Shown in pieces: positions 33,617 through 44,850 of a DNA stretch of 64,000 bases; within the stretch, counting starts at the first letter, position 1, and each line of letters starts with the position of its first letter. The position numbers were made by a program, and so were the translations under genes. The notes beneath the pieces were generated by a model. That model ran no database searches. It had not been told where the DNA came from and saw only the letters and a program-made list of their open reading frames with translations. Where the stretch lies: contig CM055110.1 of NCBI GenBank assembly GCA_029204225.1, positions 21,372,988-21,436,987 on the forward strand, in the 5' to 3' direction. Source of the stretch: Diphasiastrum complanatum (taxonomy: Eukaryota; Streptophyta; Lycopodiopsida; Lycopodiales; Lycopodiaceae).

Positions 33617-33895
33617 TGTGACAATTTCAATTGTATATCTTTGACCTTGAATCCTCAATTTTATTAAAAACCAAGCACTTTGAAATATAACCTCATTTTG
33701 TTAGAGAAAAAGTTCATGCCAAACAAGTTAAATTATTAAATTGTTGCACAAACAATTTAAAAAGTTCATGCAAACAAGTTAAATTATTGAATTGTTGCAC
33801 AAATAAGACAATAGTTGATATGTTTATCAAACTTTTAATCAAAGGTAAGCATATTCAATTATCAATAGGTATAACCTTCACAAGTACATGAAGTG
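33617..33895 (+). pseudogene. Copia RNase H C-terminal remnant
   Basis: The plus-strand translation gives CDNFNCISLTLNPQF, a stop, then KTKHFEI and HFVREKVHAKQVKLL, matching CDNQSA.SL..NP.FHAR.KHIEI and HFVREKVQAKEIKL of the intact element at 41.7 kb. A small internal duplication (AAAGTTCATGC.AAACAAGTTAAATTATT) disrupts it. The open frame just upstream (33,340-33,549) may be part of the same element but is not recognisable. Confidence 0.75.
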
Positions 33896-33906
33896 ATCTT
33901 AAGGAG

Positions 33907-34089
33907 TGTTGGATATTAATCTCACTCCATGTATTGATCCAACAAAAATTTATAGACTACAAAATTACACCATTGCTTGTACCAATCTATACTTTTTGTG
34001 GCATATTATTCACGTATAGTAATGTGTGCTTTTTAGGCTTGTCTCAGTTGTGTCAAAGATCATTGGTATGGCTATCATAGACTCCAACA
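33907..34089 (+). mobile_element. Short 3' LTR following the 33.6 kb RNase H remnant
   Basis: A 183-bp block starting TGTTGGATATT and ending TCCAACA, so the ends form a perfect 7-bp inverted repeat. It begins 12 bases after the pol end, with AAGGAG as a minimal polypurine tract. Confidence 0.55.
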
Positions 34090-34239
34090 TCTAACCTGAT
34101 TGTTTTTTTCTAAATTTTATCGAATTTGAATTGGATTGTTCACACTTTCACACTCAATTCTCTAAAGGAAATTGAGAATTAATCAAATCTGGATGCAGAG
34201 AAAGTAATGAATGCAATTTTTATATTAATGAAAATAGAT

Positions 34240-35103
34240 TAAAAGTGGAAACACGGTTTGTGGAGCTTTTGCTGCTGCATTTGCCACTTGATTCGACTAC
34301 CCCTTGCTGTTGTTCTTCGCTTGAAGTATTCGGCGGTCTTGTATTTTGTGGTTGTATCGTTTGCAGTATCTGCAGAACAACTTCTTCTTTGTCTACAGAT
34401 TCGACTATTCCTTGTGTTGAGCTTGTTTCTGGTCTGGCTTTGATTGCTTCGGGCCTTTCTTCTTCTTCTTCTACTTTGTCGTGCTCTTGTTGGTGTACAA
34501 CGTGTGAGAATCAGTTGAAGAACTTGAGGCTTCGTTCCTCCGCATGTCTTCCTGCAACAACATAGTAATGACTCTCGAAAGAGTCAATTCTGGATGAGTC
34601 ATGATGATCATCACCCAGCTGTCATAAGAGCTTGGCAAGCTTGTAAGCAGTTGCATCACTGTGTCTTGATCGTCAATGACAGATCCGATAGCGGCCATTT
34701 GTCTTAGCAAGTTCTTGAACTGATTAATGTGATTCGACAGAGAATCACCATTCGTCATCTTGAGGGAGTAGAATTTCTTCTTGAGATGTAGCTTGGAAGC
34801 TATATCTCGCATTTCATATAGTGTGCTCAAGATGTCCCAGACTTCTTTCGATGTCTAAGCCTCGGATACATGGCCGATCTGGGTATCTGTGATGTTGAGG
34901 ATAATCAGCGCGAAAGCCTTTCCATCCTTCAGCTTCCATTTGGCGATTGTTGCATCGTCTGCATCAAGTTTCCCTTCTGCACCTGTAACAACGTCATACA
35001 ATTCTTTAGCCATTAGTACAATTTTCATCTTAAATTTCCACAGATGGTAATTGGCTCCATCAAGCTTGTCCATGATAGGACTGGCTTTCCCTTGCAAATC
35101 CAT
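34240..35103 (-). pseudogene. Copia gag, minus strand, broken only by in-frame TAG codons
   Basis: From ATG 35,103: KLDGANYHLWKFKMKIVLMA (gag N-terminus), an amber at 34,855-34,857, then KEVWDILSTLYEMRDI.. and DQDTVMQLLTSLPSSYDSW (UBN2 gag). The same reading frame continues through three more TAG codons (34,471-34,473 and two near 34,400) to a zinc knuckle, CRYCKRYNHKIQDR (34,374-34,333), where the last Cys of CX2CX4HX4C is Arg. All four stops are amber in one frame with no frameshift, as expected if CAG codons decayed by C-to-T change. The element is cut off at about 34,240. Gag would form the virus-like particle core. Confidence 0.8.
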
Positions 35104-35246
35104 GTGGAGAAATTAGTCTAAGTGATAGGAGAGACTATCAGTGACTTAAGTATGAAAATCTGATGCTGAAATACAGAACAAGAAAACAATTATTCTATCG
35201 GCTAGTAGAGTCTTGTACTGTGGAAGCTTAGCAAGCTATGAAAATA

Positions 35247-35258
35247 GCTCTGATACCA
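35247..35258 (-). other. Primer binding site (tRNA-iMet) of the 34.2-36.0 kb element
   Basis: TGGTATCAGAGC on the minus strand, two bases inside the LTR edge. It is complementary to the 3' end of initiator-Met tRNA, the usual copia primer. Confidence 0.9.
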
Positions 35259-35260
35259 CG

Positions 35261-35975
35261 TTGGAGAGAGGGAGAGTAGCGAGAGTTGAGAAAGGTGTCG
35301 TATGTTAGAAACAAAAAATTTAGCTCAGAGGGGTAAGACGAACACAAACGAGAAACGAAACACGAACGAGAAACGAACTCGAACAAAAATTGTTCGTGCG
35401 CAACGAATGAGCTATGTCTCTCCGAAGGCATGACTACGCCTATCAGAACGAACAGAACATTAGTGATGGAAATCATGGTCATTCTTGATTACGTAGCCAA
35501 ACATTAATAAACGAAGCGCCAGAAAAATAATTTGTCGCGAATAGTTAGACAAATTATGTGTCGCAAATGATTTGCAACGAGCTAGACAGTGCTCGACTGA
35601 TAATTAGTCGTGAAACATTCGCGAAAGACAAGACTAAATGATAGTCGTCTATTACCAGAAAGAGCAACTAGAAAGATCAGACAGAATGAATAATGAGCAT
35701 AGCAATATTAACACAAATCTAAACGCAGAACAAAGAATTGTATCAGATTAAGTATATCAAGTATACATGTCAATAATGCGGTAGAGCTCAAGACAATAGC
35801 CGGATGAAGCCACGTGCCCTACGAAGCTTATTCAAACTGTAAAGGAATGAAACCTTATTGCTGACCAATTAAAGAATCAATGCACAGAGCATCTACTTTT
35901 GTCTATCTCTGATAGCTTCTCTTCTTCGTTCTCTCTCGGTTACTAACTTCTTCACTTGTGAATTTTGAATACGCA
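35261..35975 (-). mobile_element. 5' LTR of the minus-strand truncated copia element
   Basis: It lies directly upstream of the PBS and matches the LTR at 12,021-12,731 in inverted orientation along most of its length. The outer edge, near GAATACGCAAATGG, is approximate. Confidence 0.7.
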
Positions 35976-36634
<659 letters not shown>

Positions 36635-37325
36635 TGTGAAAAATTGCCTACATTGGCAAATCTAGCCATGCAGAATATTGTACATTTTGTCAATATTGTT
36701 TGTTGGTTACTTGAATGGCCAAAGTGCCACTTGTACATACACACCTAAAGTAGGTTACCACGAGTCAAGAGGAGTGGTTGTGTCTATTTGGTAGTGATTC
36801 CTACTTTGTAGGATCTAGACCATGATTTATGATGAGATTTGTACCTACCATGCACCTACCAAGCATGACTCTTGGATCTAGGCTAGGGTTTTCACATTAG
36901 GGCAAGAAAGTGGAGTCTACTTCCTTATTACATGCTGGATTTTCACCTAACTTTGCAAAGGAAGTGTGTTTTATTATGTATTTCCATTCTCCATAGTGAG
37001 AAGATAGAAATTTTTTGGAGCCTCAAGGAGAAACTTGAGTTTTCTCTCATTGTATGGTGATTACTCTATTTTTCCAATGAAACCCAGCTTTGGCACTTTG
37101 TAAACACTATCTACAGGCCGTACTACAGCCTTATTTCCACACGTGTGGAGTTGGATTAGACTATTTGATCAATGCTTTGATTGTCTCTACTTGTTTCCTA
37201 TCAAGCTGCTAAACTAGATCTTGTTTTCTGATGACTAGTTTCTGATAGATTGTTTAACAAGCATACAATCACCTTGTGGATCATTCAAAGATCCATTTAT
37301 GGTCCTTAGTACTGTACTTTTCACA
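36635..37325 (+). mobile_element. 5' LTR of the full-length copia element (691 bp)
   Basis: TGTGAAAAATTGCC...GTACTTTTCACA. It contains GGCCGTACTACAG and the palindrome CACACGTGTGG (37,138-37,148), elements that recur in the LTRs at 53.3 and 57.0 kb. Confidence 0.95.
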
Positions 37326-37338
37326 TGGTATCAGAGCC
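37326..37338 (+). other. Primer binding site (tRNA-iMet)
   Basis: TGGTATCAGAGCC immediately follows the 5' LTR. Confidence 0.95.
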
Positions 37339-37956
37339 AAGTACAAGGCCATTGATCTATGTTTGAATCTAATCCAGTTTTAGCAGATTTTGGTGCAAAA
37401 AGCTAGTATTGGAAGGGCGAGCTGGTATCCAGGTTTTGGTGAGGGGATTTGATCCCAAACTTTTTCAGGATCAAAATCCGTACTATTCACACGTGTGGGC
37501 ATCTCTGAACCATCATTTAATAACCCATATTCATTGGATCATAGAAAATTCATATGGTGTCAGTTTGATGTAATTTTTGGTGCAAATCCTAGGATAAGCT
37601 ACCAAGATCACTTGCCATTGATTAGTTTTGAGTTTGTTTCATGAAAACTAATTAATCTAGGCTGATTTCAGACCTTCTTAAAGTGGAAACCAGGTCTTGA
37701 AAGTACATCAAAGTGAATGAGAGAGATAGAGTCAGTTTTTGTCCAAGAATAGCCAAGATTGGCAAGATTTGCTTGAGTGTAGTTCTCATCTCATCTTATC
37801 TTCATTCCAGCTTGTGAGGGAGTGATAGAACTATGATTACAAATCCATCTGTTGGATTAGAAGTCAACATTTGAGTGAAACACTGCAAGTTAGAAACCTT
37901 TGTGAGTTTCAGGTCCAAACAAATCTATATCTTGTGTGTAGAATCTTGCTAGTAAG

Positions 37957-40900
37957 ATGGGATCAGTGGGAGCCTACCTTCTAGAAGCTAGTGAGAGGTT
38001 AAATTCTACCAATTATGCTATTTGGAAAGTGAGGATGGAGTCACTAATGGTGTTCCAGGATCTTTATGAGTTTCTAATAGATGATGAAGATGAACCTCTA
38101 GGTGCACAGGAATTAGTGAGATACAAGAAGAGGTCTAGGCTTGCACTTACCTGTATTAAGATGAATGTAAGCAATGATCTTTTAAGGGAAGTATCATCAT
38201 GTAAGAGTGCTAAAGAGGCTTGGAAATCTTTTAAATCTATCTATGAGTCTAGTAACACTTCGAGGGTTCTCATGCTTAGGAATCAGATTCTACAAAGCAT
38301 GAAGAGGAGTGATGAGAATGCACAAGATTATGTGCTAAGAATCAAGTCTCTTAATAGGGAGTTAGCTTCCATTGGATAGAAGATTCAAGATAGTGAGCTT
38401 GTTCAGATTGTCCTAAATGGTCTAGGGAGTGGCTTTACAAATTTGGTCCAAAGCTTTGCAATCCAAGACACTTTGCCTACTATAGAAAAGCTACATAGTG
38501 TCTTAGTAGCTGAAGAGTGTAGGATGTTGCATACCAATGCAAGAATGAATGCTATTTCTCTGCAGGATGGTGATGAGAAAGCTAATTTCTCATTCAAAAG
38601 CAAGAAGAAGACCAATGGCAAGAAGAAGCACTTCAAGGAGACCAAGGAGGAGGATGAGGCTTCAAGCTCAAAGGGCAAGATCAAAGACAAGTCCAAGTAC
38701 AAATGTTTTTTCTGTGGAAAGAAAGGACATTTTGCATCAGAATGTCTCAAGAAGAAGAAGGCACAAGAGAGCAAACAAAGCAACATTGCACATCAGGAGG
38801 AAGAGGAGGATGAAGAGTCATCCTTGATGGTTTCCAACAAATCACCATCATCCAAGAGCAACACCAATGATTCTTGGTGGATTGATAGTGGGGCAAGTTC
38901 CCACATGACATATCAAAAGGACATATTCTCCACCTTACTTTCTTACAATGACTTAAATAGATCAATCTATACTGCAAGTAGTCAAGAATGTAAGATAAGT
39001 GGAATAGGAACAATTCCCTTGTATGTGGGATCATCCAAAAGGATGAATCTAGATAATGTTCTTTATGTTCCTAAGTTAACCAAGAATTTGCTTAGTGTTG
39101 GCCAGTTAATGGATAATGGCCTAGATGTACAATTTAAGCATGGAGTTATAGCCAAAGGCTTTAAGCAAGGTAGATTATTTAAGCTTGATGCTAATATTGC
39201 AGTGGAGAGTGTTAACTTGGCAAAGGTGGAGCTATCAAAGGTGGAACTGTGGCACAAAAGGTTGGGCCACCCCAACTACAAAGCCATGGAATCTATGGCT
39301 ACAAAGGAGCTTGTAGTTGGACTCCCCAAGCATTTGTCAAAGTGTGGGAAGAGATGTGAAGCATGCAGCCTCTCAAAGGCTCACAAGCTACCCTTCTCAA
39401 GATCTACATCAAGATCAAACTCTCCTCTTGAACTCATCCATTCGGATGTTCATAGTTTTTCACATGAGTCTAATGGTGGTGCCAAGTACTATGTAATCTT
39501 CATTGATGACTATTCTAGATTTTGTTGGATGTACCTCTTGTCTAGCAAATCAATGGTGTTTGATTCTTTTGTAAAGTTCAAGACTTTGGTAGAAAATCAA
39601 CTTAGTACCAAGATTAAGGTATTAAGGAGTGATAATGGAGGTGAATATGTCTCCAATAAGTTGATTGACTTTTGTATTTCTAATGGCATAAAGAGGGAGT
39701 TGTCATGTCCATACACCCCTCAACAAAATGGAGTGAGTGAGAGAAGAAATAGATCTCTTTGTGAGTGTGCTAAGGCCTTAAGGCTAGATGCTTCTCTATC
39801 CAAACCATTTTGGGGTGAAGCAATAACTTGTGCTAACTATTTGTGCAATAGATTGCCAAACCAAGCCATTGGAGGAATCACACCATTTGAAGCTCTATTT
39901 GGAGAGAAGCCCAATCTCAAAGATCTCAAAGTTTTTGGATCCACTTGCTATGTACACCAATCTTGGATAAGAGAAGGAAGGATGATGCAACATCCATCAA
40001 AGACATCTTTGTGGGATATGGTGAGAATAGCAAAGGTTATAGAGTCTTCAATCCCATCACCAGCAAGGTGATAGTGAGTAGGGATGTTATTTTTGATGAA
40101 GGACATGCTTGTGATTTGGATGATAATGCTACTAATCATCTTGATGCCAAGGATCATGCTAGGATGGAGGAGGAGCTTCCAAGTGAAGAAGAACTTGAGG
40201 ATCCACCTCAAGATGCAAGAACTCCAAGAACTCCAAGAATTCCAAGAAGATCTACAAGGGCAAGATCCGAGCCATTGAGGCTCACCTATGATGGTCAAGG
40301 TGATCAAAGGGAAGGCTCATCATCTTTCACATCTTATACTTTTCTTACTTCAATGTTAGATGAGCCAACATGCTATGAAGATGCTTGTAAGTCTAAAAGT
40401 TGGATGGATGCTATGCAAGTAGAGTATGATGCTCTTATTGAGAATCATACTTGGGATCTTGTGGATCTTCCTCAAGGGAAGAAACCTCTTGATTGCAAAT
40501 GGGTGTTTAGATTGAAGTATAATAAAGATGGATCAATAAGCAAGCATAAAGCTAGGCTTGTTGCCAAAGGTTTTTTACAAACCAAAGGCATTGATTATGA
40601 TGAGACTTTTGCTCCTGTGGCTAAGCTTGTTACTATCAGGTTGATCATTAGTCTTGCTACAACCTTCAATTGGGAGCTATTCCAACTTGACTTCACAAAT
40701 GCATTCCTCAATGGTTATTTGGAGGAAGAGATCTACATGAGGCAACCCAAGGGCTTCATCAAGGCAAAGCATGAAGGAAAGGTGTGTTTTTTGAAGAAGA
40801 GCCTTTATGGGCTCAAGCAAGCACCTAGAGCATGGTACTCTAGGCTAAACTCTTTTCTCATTTCCATCAATTTTGTAATGAGTGCCTATGATCCATCATT

Positions 40901-41996
40901 GTATATAAGTTTTCATGATGGCATGATCATTACTCTTGTTTTGTATGTAGATGACATTATCTTGAGTGGTAATGATCTAGATGGAATTAGAGATGTAAAA
41001 ATTGCTTTAGCAAAAGAGTTTAAGATGGTAGATCTCGGCCTATTGAGCTTCATCCTTGGAATAGAGGTTATTAGAGGATGTGATTTTAGCTTCATTTGTC
41101 AATCTAAATATGCTACATCCATCCTAGATAGATTTGGAATGAAGAATTGTAAAGGCATTGAGACACCAATGGAGCAACATGTAAAAGCATCTATTGGTTG
41201 TGACGAAGCATCCTTTGAGGACATCACATTATATAGAAGGCTTATTGGATCCTTGATCTATTTAACTATAACTAGACCTGATCTTAGTTATAGTGTTGGA
41301 AAGTTAAGCCAATTCATGCAAAGTCCTCTAGTTTCACATTGGAAGATGGCCAAAAGAGTTCTTAGATACATTTCATTCACTAAGAATTTTGGTATTTTGT
41401 ATAGAGGAACTAATCTTGGCTTAAGAGCCTATAGTGACTCGGATTTTGCAGGTGACGAAGTGGATAGAAGATCAACAAGTGCCTTTGCCACCTTTCTATG
41501 TGATGGAGTAGTATCATGGCTTTCCAAAAAGCAAGATACCATCTCCCTATCTTCCACAGAATCCGAATACAAGGCCTTGACATCAATATGCAAGGAGGTC
41601 TTGTGGCTCAAAAGGCTATTGGTGGAGCTTCATGTCATGGAGGAGGAGATCCCTATCATCTATTGTGACAACCAATCAGCCCAATCACTTGCAACTAATC
41701 CTACATTCCATGCAAGGAGCAAACACATCGAAATTGCTCATCATTTCGTGAGGGAAAAAGTGCAAGCTAAAGAGATCAAACTCCAACACATGCCATCATC
41801 AAGTTGCTTGGCTGATTTGTTTACTAAACCTTTACCTAAAGATTCATTTGTCAAGCTTAGATCTTCAATTGGAGTTATTGACAAAAGCATTGTGATCTCC
41901 AAGGCTAGATTTGAGGAGGAGTGTGAAAAATTGCCTACATTGGCTAGCCATGTAGAATATTGTACATTTTGTCAATATTGTTTGTTGGTTACTTGA
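37957..41996 (+). pseudogene. Copia gag-pol polyprotein gene, one amber codon and one frameshift
   Basis: Gag starts at ATG 37,957 (MGSVGAYLLEASERLNSTNY) and has a zinc knuckle, CFFCGKKGHFASEC (38,704-38,745). Protease follows (WWIDSGASSH, about 38,875). Integrase has an HHCC zinc site (H..LGH, CEAC), then HSDVHSF, SDNGGEYVS and GVSERRNRS for the DDE triad. RT has KARLVAKGF, LDFTNAFLNG and YVDD (40,944-40,955). RNase H has SDSDFAGD, STESEYKAL and CDNQSAQSL. All catalytic residues look intact. Lesions: TAG at 38,377-38,379 (the minus-strand relative at 55.8 kb has Glu there) and a one-base frameshift near 39,955 between integrase and RT. Frames used: 37,957-39,955, then 39,945-41,996. RNA copying would need another element's proteins. 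Confidence 0.92.
41911..41921 (+). other. Polypurine tract of the full-length copia element
   Basis: TTGAGGAGGAG directly before the 3' LTR. The same GAGGAGGAG precedes the LTR at 16,109 and, on the minus strand, that at 54,038. Confidence 0.9.
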
Positions 41997-42607
41997 ATGG
42001 CCAAAGTGCCACTTGTACATACACACCTAAAGTAGGTTACCACGAGTCAAGAGGAGTGGTTGTGTCTATTTGGTAGTGATTCCTACTTTGTAGGATCTAG
42101 ACCATGATTTATGATGAGATTTGTACCTACCATGCACCTACCAAGCATGACTCTTGGATCTAGGCTAGGGTTTTCACATTAGGGCAAGAAAGTGGAGTCT
42201 ACTTCCTTATTACATGCTGGATTTTCACCTAACTTTGCAAAGGAAGTGTGTTTTACTATGTATTTCCATTCTCCATAGTGAGAAGATAGAAACTTTTTGG
42301 AGCCTCAAGGAGAAACTCGAGTTTCCTCTCATTGTATGGTGATTACTCTATTTTTCCAATGAAACCCAGCTTTGGCACTTTGTAAACACTGTCTACAGGC
42401 CGTACTACAGCCTTATTTCCACACATGTGGAGTTGGATTAGACTATTTGATCAATGCTTTGATTGTCTCTACTTGTTTCCTATCAAGCTGCTAAACTAGA
42501 TCTTGTTTTCTGATGACTAGTTTCTGATAGATTGTTTAACAAGCATACAATCACCTTGTGGATCATTCAAAGATCCATTCATGGTCCTTAGTATTGTACT
42601 TTTCACA
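41922..42607 (+). mobile_element. 3' LTR of the full-length copia element (686 bp)
   Basis: Same ends as the 5' LTR and about 98.7 percent identical. It lacks five bases (AAATC) present in the 5' copy. Confidence 0.95.
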
Positions 42608-42908
42608 GAAGCATCCGTGGCTTCAAATTTTAAGCAAACTCTCTCTCATTCTATAATCCTCTCTGATTCTCTTCCAACTTCAACTCCTATTAATACAATA
42701 ACTATACTCGATGTTTCTTTATACTTTATAAATAATGACAGTTATATTTTTTTTTAATGATATAGAAGATGTTTTTAATATGAGAGAGGATGGAGTCTTC
42801 TTAATTTTTGCAAAACAGTTCTCATAATTTTCTGACATTATTGATTATTGTTATAATGATCACCAAAAGACATAAATTTTTTGTGACATGTTAATGGTAC
42901 AATTGCAG

Positions 42909-43157
42909 GTGTTTGTTCTAAGTGAGATACATTTTGATAAAGACGACAATTAGAAATCTAGCAAGGAGGCATTAAAGGACATAATTAAAAAATCAAAAGC
43001 CTATGAGAAAACTTAGCTAAATGAAAAAGATTTTCTGGAATTCCAAAAAAAATATTCTCCTAGGACTCAGTATACCCCCTCGAACAATGTAGAAGCAATT
43101 GGAGGACATGACATTAGCAAAAGAAACATCATTGAATTCAATGATCATAATATGGTA
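42909..43157 (+). pseudogene. Exon-like block of an unidentified gene
   Basis: Flanked by an acceptor (CAATTGCAG|GTGTTT) and a strong donor (AATATG|GTAAGTAG). It translates in one frame as VFVLSEIHFDKDDN, stop, SSKEALKDIIKKSKAYEKT, stop, LNEKDFLEFQKKYSPR and on to the donor. Two stops, no recognised domain. It is probably one exon of a decayed transposon or host gene. Confidence 0.3.
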
Positions 43158-43439
43158 AGTAGATATGTTGTACTGTCTTCTTCCAATCAAAAGTTGAAGT
43201 TTGAGGTTGTATTGTTATCTTTCACACCGTTGCATATCAAATGGGTAATATTTCGTGGAAATGGAAACTTTAAGAAATATTCTTAGAATCACGTAAAATA
43301 ATGGCACCTTTTAAAAAAGAATGTCCTATAGTATCATACCCATTTCTAAAAGTACATAAAAAACACATCAAATTTTTTTTTACAAATTTTGTAACAAAAT
43401 TTTAAAATATGTAAAAAATTGAAGTATTCAACAATTTTC

Positions 43440-44565
43440 CTAAAAGTTACAATACACAAAAATTAGAAAGGGCCCAAGTAATATGATGTATTCAAATTTT
43501 TGCAGATTGTAATACAAAATAAAGATTCTTTTGAATCTAGTATCAAAACTTATATCCTCATTAGTGTCGACGCCTCCAGATTCAACATCATCAATTTCAT
43601 CATTAGAAGGTGAATAAGTGGATGATCCATCCTCATTTTTGTCCATCAAAACATTACCCTTATCCCTATGCAATCCGAGGTCACCTTCCACACATGCCCT
43701 TGTTCTTTTTGACGAAGGTCCGACGTCAACAACACATTCTTTTGATGGCAACCTTTGACGAATCATTCCCTTCGTTGTTTTTCGAAGTCGACTTAAATTT
43801 GTTAATTCAAAATCATAAACAATAATGTCAACTTCTTCGAGGACAAGGTCACTTATGTGGGGCTGATTTTTAATTGCGCGGTGATTCCTTTTACCATTTG
43901 AGTTGCCAATCATTTTAGGAATATATTTTTATGTGTATGCATCATGATGCTTTGTTCGATACCAATGTACTTTAATAGATACAATCCCTCCATTTTGCAG
44001 ACTTTGACATATCGACAAACTTGCATAACCAAAAGGGATGGCCAAGAATATTAGAAACATCATTAGTCATTGCATTACTATTTGAGGGCCAAGAAAATGG
44101 CATCTCTAAAGTAGTACGATTAGTTGTTATATCCATGAGTATGGACTTCTGGTCTTCAAAGAATTCTTCCCACCAACTTGAATCGACATTTCTGGCATAT
44201 AGCTTGGCCATTTCAATGAGAAGCCTTTTTTCTTGCAAGCATTTCCTCCAATCAACATCCAAATTTTGCTTGCGACATTGCTCGACTACATAATGCACCT
44301 CCAAACAATTTGGAAAAGCTCCAACAATAATACGTTTTGGAATAAACAAAAGAAATAACAACCCAATCTCTGGAAGCTAGCAAGAAGAGCTAGAAAAATG
44401 TTTACCAAATAGCAATGTCTTTCCATCCCTTTTAACAATGAGAAATTGACGTTGAAAATTAACCGAGAAATGCATTTTCCTTGGAAAGACAATATATAGC
44501 TTCTTTCTAGAGATCTGAATCAGGCTGACTGAGTGCCTCTTGGACTGACGTCGGTTCCTGAACAA
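43440..44565 (-). pseudogene. Unidentified minus-strand ORF cluster
   Basis: Three open frames in line: 44,565-44,286 region (short overlapping frames), 44,361-43,972 (129 residues; WWEEFFEDQKSILMDI and HPFWLCKFVDMSKSA are distinctive) and 43,913-43,440 (157 residues: basic start MIGNSNGKRNHRAIKN, middle LRKTTKGMIRQRLPS, acidic tail). I do not recognise the family. The order suggests exons or frameshifted pieces of one gene. A transposon accessory ORF is as likely as a host gene relic. Confidence 0.35.
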
Positions 44566-44634
44566 GATAAGCTGCAGACTCGTCGATGTACCGGTTAGGT
44601 CAATTTGGAGTTGGCCTACTATCTACCAAGCTTA

Positions 44635-44850
44635 TCATGGGTTGCCACATGGCAAGCCACGTAGGCCTGCCACATGGCAAATCATGCAAGCTTGCGGTTT
44701 GCCACATGGCAAGCCATGTAGGCCTAGCAAAGGCTTGTGCGCCAAGCCAATCGAGCTTTGCCATGTAAGCTTGTAGGCTTGCATGGCAGACCGCATAGGC
44801 ATGGCATAGGCCTCATGTTTGCCATGCAAGCATGTTGTAGGTTGCCACAT
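44635..44850. repeat. Degenerate short repeats built on GCCACATGGCAAGCC
   Basis: At least four copies of GCCACATGGCAA with flanking GCCA.GTAGGCCTGC, in both orientations because the core is partly palindromic. Open frames here are by-products. Confidence 0.75.

Larger units (their letters stand above)
36635..42607 (+). mobile_element. Full-length Ty1/copia retrotransposon, nearly intact
   Basis: 5,973 bp: 5' LTR, PBS (37,326-37,338), leader, gag-pol (37,957-41,996), polypurine tract (41,911-41,921) and 3' LTR. Flanks are GAAGT (36,630-36,634) and GAAGC (42,608-42,612), a target duplication with one change. The LTRs differ by nine substitutions, all transitions, and a 5-bp indel. It is the youngest element in the window and the reference for the fragments around it. 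Confidence 0.95.

Noticed and set aside
37326-37338. tRNA-Met-like sequence
   Set aside because: Only the 3'-end complement is present at the LTR edge; it is the primer binding site, not a tRNA gene. The same holds at 35,247 and 57,004.
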